Assembly (NCBI GenBank): GCA_044450785.1
Contig: JBIOJM010000102.1
Location: 1-27,984 of the forward strand
Source: JBIOJM01 sp044450785
GTDB lineage: Bacteria; Planctomycetota; Planctomycetia; Isosphaerales; Isosphaeraceae
Direction of reading: 5' to 3'
DNA length: 27,984 nucleotides
Part shown: positions 1 to 7,910 of the stretch, one piece after another
Position numbering within the stretch: the first letter of the stretch is position 1
Layout: each line of letters starts with the position of its first letter
Made by a program: the position numbers and the translations under genes
The notes under the pieces: model-generated
Seen by the model: only the letters and a program-made list of their open reading frames with translations
Told to the model about the DNA's origin: nothing
Database searches by the model: none

Positions 1-127
1 CGCCCCACGAGACCCCCCATGAGACCCCCAGGAAGCCCGAGGGTCAAGCTTGGTTTTTGTTTTTTCATCGAGAGCCAGTTTTGAGCGTTTGCAGTGAGCC
101 ACCGGAGAAGTTGTCAATCAGAACGCA
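1..127. other. left edge, no gene recognised
   Basis: I see no convincing coding region here. The stretch holds short C-rich runs (positions 5-30) and a T-rich tract at 51-65. The T tract could belong to a weak terminator of a gene lying left of the window, but no good stem sits directly in front of it. Confidence 0.4.
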
Positions 128-176
128 AATTGGTGTCAGTTCGATTTATGGCGCACAAAGAAACAGAACTGACGCC
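128..176. repeat. REP-like hairpin with terminal inverted motif
   Basis: The motif AATTGGTGTCAGTTC (128-142) runs into a stem in which 132-142 pairs with 166-176 over 11 positions. Ten are Watson-Crick pairs and one is a G-T wobble at 134/174; the loop is about 23 nt. It lies just downstream of the GH5 gene stop. No T-run follows on the minus strand, so it is not an ordinary intrinsic terminator. The same 15-mer recurs in inverted orientation at 3488-3502. It resembles the REP-type elements tied to Y1 (RAYT) transposases, but no transposase is present in the window. Confidence 0.55.
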
Positions 177-189
177 CGCTTTCCCACGG

Positions 190-1278
190 TCAGAACGCCT
201 GCAAGAGCTCGACCATGGCCCGGTCGAGCTTGCGGCCGTGCCACGTCTCGTAGTTCACGTCCGCCCGGCCACTGTCGCAGACGCCGAAAGTGCCGGCGAA
301 GTTCCACAGGGCCCAGCCCCAGCCGGCCTCCTTGAACAGTCCGAGCATGTCGCGCATCCACGCCAGGGCCACCTTGTGCGGCGTGTGCTGGTGGACGCCC
401 CACTCGCCGACGAACATGCCGACGCCCTTCTTTTCCAGCTCCTGCCAGGGCGCGATCAGCGTGCGGCGGATCGTCTCGCGGTCCACGATCTTGCCGTTCC
501 GCTCCTTGAGCGGCCAGGTGGGATCGGGCCAGCTCTCATTCCACTTGACCCACGACGCCTTGTAGTGCGTCACGGCCATTGGGTCGTACGAATGGATGTC
601 GGCCGCGACGTTCAGGCCGAGCAATTCCGTGATCGGTGTGCGGGCCCAGTTGCGACCGTCGACAATGATGAGCCGGTGGGGATCCTCGGAGCGGATCGCC
701 CTGACGAGCTGCTCCGTCACCCGGCGGAGGTCCTCCGGCTTCACCTTGTCGTCGGGCTCGTTGAACAGGTTGAAGCTGAGACGGCTGTTGGGCACGCCCT
801 TGTACCGCTCGGCAAACACGGACCACTGGGACGCACACAGCTCGGCCGGCTCGGACTCGGTCCAGAGGTTCGTCCGCTCGTGCGGGATGATCTGGCCGAA
901 GCCGGGGGCGATGTGGAAGTCGAGCAGCAGGTGGATGCCATGCTGCTTGCCGAGCTCGACGGCCCGGTCGATCTGCTTCAGGACCGGCTCCTTGAGGTTC
1001 TTCGGGTCGCGGGGATCGGTCCAGTCGTGGTAGTTCAGCGCGAGCCGGAGGAAGTTGAATCCCAGGTCGGCGACGTCGGCGAAGTCGCGCTCATCGAACA
1101 GCTCTCTGCGTCGACCCCGGTAGGCGACGGGCAGGTTGAAGCCCCGCCAGTGCGGCAGCTTCTGCGGCGTGGCCTCGGACAACTCGGGACGCTTCTCGTC
1201 CGCCAGCAGGGCCCGGGCGGCTGTACCGCCCAGGCCGGCCGATGCCAGTGTCATGCGGAGCACATCACGACGATTCAT
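190..1278 (-). CDS. secreted glycoside hydrolase family 5 (cellulase-type) protein
   Basis: Predicted (beta/alpha)8 glycosidase of clan GH-A, probably an endo-acting beta-glucanase or mannanase acting outside the cytoplasm. The 362-residue product starts at the ATG at 1278, which opens with MNRRD. This is a twin-arginine-like leader followed by a hydrophobic Ala/Leu/Gly stretch and an ARALLA cleavage region. Two GH5 signatures are visible: FNEP with the acid/base Glu at about residue 174, and VGEWG with the nucleophile Glu at about residue 292. A WNF motif near the C-terminus fits the substrate cleft. An upstream in-frame start at 1329 would add 17 residues in front of the twin-arginine leader and is unlikely. 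The gene lies 77 nt downstream of the zinc-ribbon gene on the same strand and may be co-transcribed with it. The substrate cannot be read from the sequence. Confidence 0.85.
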   Translation of the reverse strand: MNRRDVLRMTLASAGLGGTAARALLADEKRPELSEATPQKLPHWRGFNLPVAYRGRRRELFDERDFADVADLGFNFLRLALNYHDWTDPRDPKNLKEPVLKQIDRAVELGKQHGIHLLLDFHIAPGFGQIIPHERTNLWTESEPAELCASQWSVFAERYKGVPNSRLSFNLFNEPDDKVKPEDLRRVTEQLVRAIRSEDPHRLIIVDGRNWARTPITELLGLNVAADIHSYDPMAVTHYKASWVKWNESWPDPTWPLKERNGKIVDRETIRRTLIAPWQELEKKGVGMFVGEWGVHQHTPHKVALAWMRDMLGLFKEAGWGWALWNFAGTFGVCDSGRADVNYETWHGRKLDRAMVELLQAF

Positions 1279-1355
1279 TCTTCTTGGTTCCTGTCGGAAG
1301 AGCTGGTGCTGTTGAGCCAAGAGTGTCACGTCACTGGTCGCATTCTGACCCCGCC

Positions 1356-3347
1356 TCAGCGTTTTCCTTGTTCGATCGCGGGCAGGCGATAAAGGTGATC
1401 GCCCGGCTTACGGTCAAAGTCGGAGTCGATCCGTCCTCCGTCGTCACGGCCGTCCTTGCCGACGGAATAAACGACAGGCTCGCCGTCGACGAGCGTCATC
1501 CGGAGCGGTTGCCCTGAATACTCATCAAGAGGAACCCGCGGCAATCCGGCCGCCTTCGTCACGGCGGCAAGGTCGGTCGGCAGCTCATTCGTGCGATATC
1601 TCCAGAGCTTGATCGCGATCAAACATTCCGCGGCTCGAACCTGAACTTCGATTCGAGCTTGCGATTCAGCGAGCGTCGAAATGGTCGGCATGAGAAGGGC
1701 CGGAATCTTCGAGTAGAAAGAGCCGTCATTGATCCGCTGTGGATTGGGCTCTCTCCCCAGCCATTGCGAAACCGGGGCGTTCTTGAGAGCCAGCAAATCT
1801 TGGAAATACTGATTGACCCGCGTGTTCACGTCATCGATCCGGGCAGGCGTCATTTTTTTGATCTCATTTTCCCAGTCACGAACCCGCGGGTCATTCTCGC
1901 CGACGAAGGCCTTACCCGAGGAATTGTACATATGGCTGATCCTGGCGATTGATCCGCGTGGGTCCTTGATGGCGCTGTTCATGGCAACGCGCATGCATAC
2001 ATAGTCGAATCTAACTCCCTCCTCATAACCGTTGATTGATGCCGCCTCGTGTTCGACGAGTATCTCCAACAACTGGCTGGCCTGCCGTTCGCGAAACTTC
2101 GGGCTGGCCAAGAGAGGCCGGATGATATGGACGTAGCCGACGGAGGTCAAGGCGCCGGCGACGACCTGGCAGATTGATGCCCCGCGCGGCCGCAGGTCGC
2201 GAGCCAGGCGGAAAACGACGCCGAGATCACGGAGGGGCTGCTCGACGTTGCCTCGATCGAGATTGCGCCGAGTGCGCAGCACCGCAAGGCGGGCGACCTC
2301 GCGGGCCGCCTGGGCGTGAGGCAGTAGACTCGTGTCATCGAAACCGCTCTGGAATACGCATCTCGGCCGGCGCTGGGCTTCCTCCACTTTTTGCATCCCA
2401 ACCTCGAGGTCGGTGACGAGGCGGTCGATCGCTGCGCCAGCAACCGAGGCCGGATTATTCATGACAGCCTGAGACTGATCGCGCAATACCCGGTATCTCG
2501 CGTCGGCGAGTTGCTTTCTGCGAGCGATTTCCGCATTTTCGGGGAAACAGACGGCCATTCCGGGATCGAACTCGAGGAGGGCATCGAGGTAGAGCGGCGC
2601 CGCGTTGAGCTCGAGCGGCGGCGCGGCGAAGTATGCCGCAACATCGAACGGCGCGCCGGGCCCGATTCCCGCGGGAGCACGCGTGACCGCGCCGGGCAGC
2701 GCCGGTAGTGGCGTACCGGCGGGACTGGGGCCCACTGGAGTCGAAACAGAGGTCTCAGTGCCCGTCGCAGCAGCGGACAGCGTCGAGGGTGGGGCATTCC
2801 CGGCCGTGAGAGCCGCCGCCGCGGCGGTCGTATCGTCGGCCGATAATGCCACCTGTGGCTCGGCTCGCGACGCCAGACGGTCTTCGGCCTGAGAAGGCCT
2901 TGAGGATCGGGTTGAGCTCGAGCGCAAAGACAGTAACAGAACGAAGACCAGGACCGCAGACAATAACGCGCCTGCTCCCAAGGCGGCAACGGCCCAGGGA
3001 GGCAAGCCGCCCAGAGTTTGTTTCTCGGTATGTCTGACTCTCGGAAATTCCGGCAATGTTTGCCGCCGCCGGGGAATCTCTGACTTCGGCAGCGGGGGAA
3101 GGACCTCGTCGGACCAGTCTGCGGAAGCGGGACGCGATCGGCTTTCAAGCTGACGTGGGGACGAGTCGGGATTGGCGGATGTTGGCCGGGGCCGGGGCTC
3201 GGGAACAACAGGATCGGCTGGGGCAGTCGGTTTCGGCCCACGGACGCGGAAAGTGGCACCGCAGAGACAACGGATCTTTTTACCCAACACTCGATCGGAT
3301 GTTTGCTCCGATCGGCCACACGACGGGCATGTCACTTTCAATGACAT
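1356..3347 (-). CDS. zinc-ribbon single-pass membrane protein, unknown function
   Basis: I do not recognise a named family for the whole 663-residue protein. It opens with an MJ0042-like zinc ribbon: Cys7 and Cys10 (CPSCG), then Cys27 and Cys29 (RCLCG). A Pro/Arg/Ser-rich linker follows, then one strong transmembrane helix at about residues 114-138, an Ala/Thr/Pro-rich low-complexity region, and a globular C-terminal half. The end carries a YSVGKDGRDDGG motif that recurs in secreted or surface planctomycete proteins. The start at 3347 is favoured because GGAGGAGG lies 7 nt upstream and because the zinc ribbon begins there; the earlier ATG at 3416 lacks this. The topology is probably N-in with the large domain outside. 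Its job is unknown. Confidence 0.75.
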   Translation of the reverse strand: MSLKVTCPSCGRSEQTSDRVLGKKIRCLCGATFRVRGPKPTAPADPVVPEPRPRPTSANPDSSPRQLESRSRPASADWSDEVLPPLPKSEIPRRRQTLPEFPRVRHTEKQTLGGLPPWAVAALGAGALLSAVLVFVLLLSLRSSSTRSSRPSQAEDRLASRAEPQVALSADDTTAAAAALTAGNAPPSTLSAAATGTETSVSTPVGPSPAGTPLPALPGAVTRAPAGIGPGAPFDVAAYFAAPPLELNAAPLYLDALLEFDPGMAVCFPENAEIARRKQLADARYRVLRDQSQAVMNNPASVAGAAIDRLVTDLEVGMQKVEEAQRRPRCVFQSGFDDTSLLPHAQAAREVARLAVLRTRRNLDRGNVEQPLRDLGVVFRLARDLRPRGASICQVVAGALTSVGYVHIIRPLLASPKFRERQASQLLEILVEHEAASINGYEEGVRFDYVCMRVAMNSAIKDPRGSIARISHMYNSSGKAFVGENDPRVRDWENEIKKMTPARIDDVNTRVNQYFQDLLALKNAPVSQWLGREPNPQRINDGSFYSKIPALLMPTISTLAESQARIEVQVRAAECLIAIKLWRYRTNELPTDLAAVTKAAGLPRVPLDEYSGQPLRMTLVDGEPVVYSVGKDGRDDGGRIDSDFDRKPGDHLYRLPAIEQGKR

Positions 3348-3663
3348 CCGAGCCTCCTCCGGTTGTCCGGCCCTGATCGGATGGGCGAGTAAGAGCCAGT
3401 CTACTGCGATGGCCAACTGTATCGAGAGGAAGCCCTCATTTCCACTCTCTGCCGAGCAATCAACCGGGGACCGTGTGTCTCATCAATGAACTGACACCAA
3501 TTGTTTTCCTACGGCCCGGCGAATGGTCATCTTCGACCGTTGGCTTGTGAAGGACTTCAGATCATTTCGATGGAAGACTGTTACCGGTTGCTGCGGGATG
3601 AGGGCCACTTGGGATCATAAGGGGATCTGCACACGCGGCATCTGCGGCGCACGCCATCAGCCA
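3348..3663. other. intergenic region carrying an inverted repeat half-site
   Basis: About 316 bases lie between the zinc-ribbon gene start and the end of hldE, both on the minus strand. The only structure I can support is the motif at 3488-3502. No convincing ORF or clear promoter is visible. Confidence 0.5.
3488..3502. repeat. inverted copy of the 15-bp motif at 128-142
   Basis: GAACTGACACCAATT is the exact reverse complement of positions 128-142. Together they bracket the GH5 and zinc-ribbon genes at a distance of about 3.4 kb. A full REP hairpin is not rebuilt on this side: only a 5-bp GTGTC/GACAC stem (3475-3479 with 3493-3497) is possible. No target-site duplication is visible outside the two copies. 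Confidence 0.6.
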
Positions 3664-5226
3664 TCAACCCCGTGTTTCGTGGCTCCTCGCTGCCGGCACG
3701 GCCCGGGTCAGGTGCGGAGCGGGGACCGGCCCGGCGGCATGATGGGTCAGCTCGCGTTCGGAGGCGCGGTGGACCAGGCTCGAGGTCGATTGGCCTGGAA
3801 CGAGAGGAACGAGCACCAGCCGGCCCCCGGCAGCCTCGACCTCGACGCGCCCCACGACTTGCTCGGCACGATAATCGCCCCCCTTCACGAGCACGTTGGG
3901 GCGAATCGCGGTGATCAGCTCCAGGGGGGTATCTTCATCGAAGACCGTCACGGCGTCGACGGCCCCGAGCGCGCTGACGACCTCGGCGCGGGCCTCGGCC
4001 GCGTTGAGCGGACGGCTCGGCCCTTTCAAGCGCCGAACACTCGCATCCGAGTTCACGCCGACGACCAGGTAGTCACCCAGCGTCGCGGCTTCCAGCAGCA
4101 GCCGCACGTGGCCCACGTGCAAGATGTCGAAACAGCCGTTGGTGAAAACGATCGCCTGGCCGGCGAGGCGGCGTCGATGAACTTCGGCGATCAAGTAGCT
4201 CCGGTCCAGGATCTTCGAGCTCTCGGGATGATGGTGGTCGACCAGGTCGCGAAGGATTTCCTCGCGTGTGAGCAGCGCGACGCCGAACTTCTCGACCTCG
4301 AGTCCACCGGCTACGTTGCCTAAAGCGGCAGCCTCATCGTAGTCGGCCCCACTGGCCAGGCAAAGTCCGACGACCGCAAGCACCATATCGCCGGCACCGG
4401 TGATGTCATAGACCTGGCGGGGACGAGTGGGAAGAAGCTCGGTGCGTCCGTCGGCACGAGCCAGGGCCATGCCGTCGCGATCCAGGGTGACCAGGACGGC
4501 CTCCATTGCCAGCTTCTCGATCAGGTGTTCACCGACTTGCAGCGCGTCTTCCGGCCGGGCGATCGTCATGCCGGTGGCAAGCTGCGCTTCCAGTCGATTC
4601 GGGGTCATGCAATGCACACCGCGGTAACGTGAATAGTCGGACGACCGGATCGGGTCGGCGACGACCTTGATCCCGGCTGCCCGCGCCGCGTCGATGACCG
4701 CGCGGAGCAAGGTGGGCGTGCAAATCCCTTTGCCGTAGTCCGAGATCAAGACCAGGTCAGCCCACTCCAGCGCCGCGGGCAACTCGCGGTGCAACTGCGT
4801 CTCGATCACCGCGGGGATCGGCTCGCGCGTCTCGTAGTCGACGCGGATCATCTGCTGCGGGTGCCGGTCCTGCGCCCGTCCGATGTACCGTTCCTTGAGA
4901 GTGGTCGGCCGATCGTCCAGGGGGAGGACCAACCGGTCGTCGATCGCCTGCTCCGCGAGCATGTGCCGCACGAGGCCGGCCTCGGCGTCGCGCCCCACTC
5001 CCCCGATCAAACGCACGTCGGCACCCAGGGCGCGGAGCATCGTCGCGACGCTTGCCGCGCCACCCAGCCGGTGCTCGCGCTGGTCGGCGCGGAGCAGAGG
5101 CACGGGCGCTTCCTGGCTGATCCGTTCGGCGAAACCCCAGATGTAACGGTCCAGGACCAGGTCGCCGACGACGACGACCCGGGGGTTACCGAGGTTCTCC
5201 AGTCGCCGGATCAAATCGTGCGTCAT
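3664..5226 (-). CDS. hldE: bifunctional heptose-7-phosphate kinase / heptose-1-phosphate adenylyltransferase
   Basis: HldE (RfaE) phosphorylates D-glycero-D-manno-heptose 7-phosphate at C1 and later adenylylates heptose 1-phosphate, giving ADP-heptose for the LPS inner core; it acts in the cytoplasm. The 520-residue protein shows both domains. The first is an N-terminal PfkB/ribokinase fold opening with VVVGDLVLDRYIWG and ending in the DITGAGD signature (catalytic Asp about 280). The second is a C-terminal nucleotidyltransferase with TNGCFDILHVGH (HxGH at about 370-373) and VKGGDY further on. The start at 5226 has GGGAGGA about 7 nt upstream. A tail of about 30 residues rich in Pro/Ala/His follows the usual family end. 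The flanking genes are not LPS genes, so the gene stands alone here. Confidence 0.95.
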   Translation of the reverse strand: MTHDLIRRLENLGNPRVVVVGDLVLDRYIWGFAERISQEAPVPLLRADQREHRLGGAASVATMLRALGADVRLIGGVGRDAEAGLVRHMLAEQAIDDRLVLPLDDRPTTLKERYIGRAQDRHPQQMIRVDYETREPIPAVIETQLHRELPAALEWADLVLISDYGKGICTPTLLRAVIDAARAAGIKVVADPIRSSDYSRYRGVHCMTPNRLEAQLATGMTIARPEDALQVGEHLIEKLAMEAVLVTLDRDGMALARADGRTELLPTRPRQVYDITGAGDMVLAVVGLCLASGADYDEAAALGNVAGGLEVEKFGVALLTREEILRDLVDHHHPESSKILDRSYLIAEVHRRRLAGQAIVFTNGCFDILHVGHVRLLLEAATLGDYLVVGVNSDASVRRLKGPSRPLNAAEARAEVVSALGAVDAVTVFDEDTPLELITAIRPNVLVKGGDYRAEQVVGRVEVEAAGGRLVLVPLVPGQSTSSLVHRASERELTHHAAGPVPAPHLTRAVPAARSHETRG

Positions 5227-5543
5227 GCCGAGGTCCTCCCTGACCGCGGAAACGCGAACTCGATCAGGAGATCATGCCCATCGACGCCCTCCGAGAGAGC
5301 ATTCGACCCGTATCGGAGTCTCTTTCGAGCTGCCCAAGATCGCCGGTTCCCGCATTCTCATGATCCGAACGACTTCGCCAGCGTACCGGTCTACGCGGTC
5401 CAGTCAAGCCAGGTTTGACGAAAGGTGCACCCGGAACTGACTGGCATGGCGGATCGGCCTGCATCCAGGCTATGCTGAGGGCAATCCCGGCCCTCTCTGG
5501 CCCGGGTTGATCGCGGGACGGTCTGGCAGGGCGACCTAACCAC
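5227..5543. other. divergent intergenic region between hldE and the receiver gene
   Basis: This 317-base stretch separates hldE (minus) from the receiver-domain gene (plus) and should hold both promoters. A TTGACG hexamer lies at 5415-5420 on the plus strand, but no good -10 box follows at 16-18 nt. I could not assign a promoter, and the reading frames here look like chance high-GC frames. Confidence 0.4.
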
Positions 5544-5957
5544 ATGCAATCACTCGATGAGGAAAATGGCACGGTGAGCGCGACGATCGTGTTGGCCGAG
5601 GTTGATGCCGACCTGAGGACGCTCCACGCGGAGAGCCTGCGCGGGGCTGGACACGCGGTCTGGGAGGCAGCCGACGGGGCGGAGGCGCTCAGCCTTGTTC
5701 GGGCCCATGCGCCTGGTCTGTTGCTCGTCGACATTTGGATGCCGGTCTTGAACGGCCTGGAAATCTTGGAGCACCTGGGCAAGGCGCCGGAAGCCGTCGG
5801 ACTCAAAATCGTCTTGCTCTCACATCTCGACGATGCCGACACGCACCTGGAGGGCTTTGCCAAGGGCGTCGATGACTACTGGACCAAGGACCTGTCGGAG
5901 GTCGACCTCCGCGAAAGGATCGAGCGGTTGATGCGCCCGACACCGAACTGCCCATGA
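5544..5957 (+). CDS. single-domain response regulator (CheY-like receiver)
   Basis: A stand-alone phosphoacceptor receiver domain of 137 residues with no output domain. The (beta/alpha)5 pattern is clear: IVLAEVDAD on strand 1, LLLVDIWMP with the phosphoacceptor Asp at about residue 63, IVLLS with the Ser in the switch Thr/Ser position, and YWTKD with the conserved Lys at about 115. The first acidic-pocket position is Glu and the second is Val, where DD is usual, so metal binding may differ. The ATG at 5544 has only a weak ribosome site. A GTG at 5574 has GAGGAA about 9 nt upstream and is a realistic alternative start that would remove ten residues. No cognate kinase is nearby. Confidence 0.85.
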   Translation: MQSLDEENGTVSATIVLAEVDADLRTLHAESLRGAGHAVWEAADGAEALSLVRAHAPGLLLVDIWMPVLNGLEILEHLGKAPEAVGLKIVLLSHLDDADTHLEGFAKGVDDYWTKDLSEVDLRERIERLMRPTPNCP

Positions 5958-6018
5958 ACGGGCGTTGTCATTGATCACTGGTTTCGACCCGCCACGAGCC
6001 GAGCTCGACCGATCCGCC

Positions 6019-7413
6019 ATGCGACACGACTACCAAGAGCGACTCGACTACCTGTACGGCCGGCTGAACTATGAGTGGCTGGGGATGCCCGGGGCTGGGA
6101 GCGAGCTTCGGCTGAGCCGGATGAGGCGCCTGCTCAGAAGGATGGGCGATCCTCACCTCGATCTACGGATCATCCACGTGGCGGGGACCAAGGGAAAGGG
6201 ATCGACGGCGGCGATGCTGGCCGCGGCCCTGACCGCCTCCGGCGTCCGTACCGGCCTGTATTGCTCGCCCCACCTGCACCGCCTCGAGGAACGGTTCAAC
6301 ATCGACGGGAATTCGGCCTCTCCATCCGAGCTGGTCGAGCTGGTGGATGAGGTGCGAGAGGCCATCGATCAGCTCGAACAGGACGATTCGCGGCTTGGTC
6401 AGCTCGGTTCGACATTTTTCGAGATCACGACCGCGATGGCCCTCTTGTACTTCGCGCGGCGCCATGTCGGGGCGGTCGTGCTCGAGGTCGGCATGGGAGG
6501 CCGGCTCGACTCGACGAACGTGGTTCATCCGGTCCTGTCGATCATCACCAGCATTTCGTTCGACCACACCCGTCAACTGGGCTACACGCTCGCATCGATC
6601 GCGACCGAGAAAGCCGGGATCCTGAAGCGCGGGCGGCCCGCGGTCAGCGGAGTGCGCGACGCCGAAGCGTGTCAGGCCATTCGCCGCGTGGCGGACCGGC
6701 GCCGGTGCCGATTGTTCGAGGCGGGCGTGGATTTCTGGTACGACGCCATCGCGCCCGAGCCCCCCTTGACGCGCCCAACGACGGGATTCGTAAGAGCGCG
6801 GACCTGGCGGACCGACTGGGGAAGATTGAGCCTGCCGTTGCTCGGTCCGCACCAGGCGCACAACGCGGCGGTCGCCCTCGCGGGGCTTGATCTGCTGGCC
6901 GAAGCTCACCCGAGCCTGGCGGTCACCCGGGATGACGTGGTCCGTGGGTTCGCCGCGCTCCGATTGCCGGCCCGGGTCGAGGTCCTCGGCCAGGATCCCT
7001 GGCTCGTGATCGACGGCGCGCATAACGCCGCCTCGGCCGCCGCGCTGGCGGAGACCCTCCATACTTGCTTTCCACCGGCGCGGCGCACCTTGATCTTCGG
7101 TACCTCTCGCGAGAAGGACTTGAACGGCCAGCTCCAGGCACTCATCCCTTGTTTCGACACCGTGATCGCCACACGCTACATCGAAAACCCTCGATCGGTC
7201 CCTCCCGAGGCGATCGTCGCCGCGGTTTTCGAGCTGACGGGACACTCCGCGCGAACCGCGGCGGACCCGGCCGAGGCGCTCGACCTGGCGTATCGGTTGG
7301 CGGGGTCCGATTCCTTGATCTGCGTGACCGGCTCGCTCTTCCTGGCTGCCGAGGCCCGTGCAATCGTGCTGCCGCACGTCCGCTCGACGATCCTTTCCGG
7401 TGTCGTGACCTGA
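6019..7413 (+). CDS. folC: folylpolyglutamate synthase / dihydrofolate synthase
   Basis: FolC adds L-glutamate to dihydropteroate and to folates in an ATP-dependent reaction (Mur ligase superfamily, cytoplasm). The sequence shows the family P-loop GTKGKGST (about residues 56-63 from this start), the HxxRxxERF segment, and EVGMGGRLDSTNVV, which holds the metal/ATP-binding acidic region. A C-terminal domain follows with VIDGAHN and IFGTSREKD. The length of 464 residues fits the family. The ATG at 6019 is chosen because the family usually opens with YxxxLDYLYxRxNYE. TTG codons at 5965 and 5974 could lengthen the N-terminus by up to 18 residues, and no start has a strong ribosome site. It follows the receiver gene by about 60 nt on the same strand. 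Confidence 0.92.
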   Translation: MRHDYQERLDYLYGRLNYEWLGMPGAGSELRLSRMRRLLRRMGDPHLDLRIIHVAGTKGKGSTAAMLAAALTASGVRTGLYCSPHLHRLEERFNIDGNSASPSELVELVDEVREAIDQLEQDDSRLGQLGSTFFEITTAMALLYFARRHVGAVVLEVGMGGRLDSTNVVHPVLSIITSISFDHTRQLGYTLASIATEKAGILKRGRPAVSGVRDAEACQAIRRVADRRRCRLFEAGVDFWYDAIAPEPPLTRPTTGFVRARTWRTDWGRLSLPLLGPHQAHNAAVALAGLDLLAEAHPSLAVTRDDVVRGFAALRLPARVEVLGQDPWLVIDGAHNAASAAALAETLHTCFPPARRTLIFGTSREKDLNGQLQALIPCFDTVIATRYIENPRSVPPEAIVAAVFELTGHSARTAADPAEALDLAYRLAGSDSLICVTGSLFLAAEARAIVLPHVRSTILSGVVT

Positions 7414-7477
7414 CGATCGTTCAAAGGCCGGCCTCGTCCGTCAGAGGCTGGATGTTTTCGTGACGAAAGACGAAGCC

Positions 7478-7894
7478 ATGAATCCAGGATTTTGGTTGCG
7501 GGCGGGCGCGATCTGGGGTTTCCTCGCCATATCCATGGGCGCCTTCGGCGCGCATGGGCTCAAGGAGCGGTTCTTGATGCTCGGCGAGCAGCCGGGCGGC
7601 TTCACGGCCGAGCGGCTGGAGGCCAGTTTCCACACCGGAGCGCAGTATCACATGTACTGTGCCTTGGCACTGCTGGCCGTTGGGGTCATGGCAGAGACCG
7701 GCCGCGGCAGCACCGCACTCCAGGCCGCCGGCTGGTCGCTCCTGCTGGGCTCACTCGTCTTTTCCGGAAGCCTGTACATCCTGGCCGTGACTGGAATCAA
7801 ACGGCTGGGCGCCATCACTCCGATCGGCGGGGTCGTCATGCTGATCGGCTGGCTGGCGCTGGCCGTGGCCGCGGGATCGAGTGCAAGGCAATAG
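7478..7894 (+). CDS. DUF423 family integral membrane protein
   Basis: A small inner-membrane protein of 138 residues with about four hydrophobic helices. The family signatures GAFGAHGL near the N-terminus and TGIKRLGAITPIGG near the C-terminus are both present; they mark the DUF423/YgdD family, whose function is not established. The ATG at 7478 puts the first helix close to the start. An in-frame GTG at 7460, with GAGG about 12 nt upstream, would add six residues (MTKDEA) and cannot be excluded. The gene lies about 64 nt downstream of folC on the same strand and may share its transcript. Only 16 nt separate its stop from the ATPase gene that follows, although that gene looks foreign in composition. 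Confidence 0.88.
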   Translation: MNPGFWLRAGAIWGFLAISMGAFGAHGLKERFLMLGEQPGGFTAERLEASFHTGAQYHMYCALALLAVGVMAETGRGSTALQAAGWSLLLGSLVFSGSLYILAVTGIKRLGAITPIGGVVMLIGWLALAVAAGSSARQ

Positions 7895-7910
7895 AACAAA
7901 GTGATGTATC

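Noticed and set aside
51..65. T-rich tract as a terminator
   Set aside because: No convincing GC-rich stem lies directly before it, and the upstream gene is outside the window.
94..1392. Long plus-strand open frame of 432 codons opposite the GH5 gene
   Set aside because: It is antisense to a gene with clear catalytic motifs and leader peptide; its composition (His/Asp/Val/Leu/Arg-rich, no domain) is typical of antisense frames in high-GC DNA.
128..3502. Calling the bracketed block a transposon
   Set aside because: No transposase, no target-site duplication, and only a 15-bp shared terminus; kept only as a finding.
5264..5863. Minus-strand frame of 199 codons across the hldE/receiver gap
   Set aside because: It overlaps the receiver gene in antisense, has no good ribosome site, and its Ser/Arg/Pro-rich product resembles no protein family.
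6163..7377. Minus-strand frame of 404 codons opposite folC
   Set aside because: It is fully antisense to folC, shows no recognisable motif, and has the Arg/Gly-rich composition of a shadow frame.
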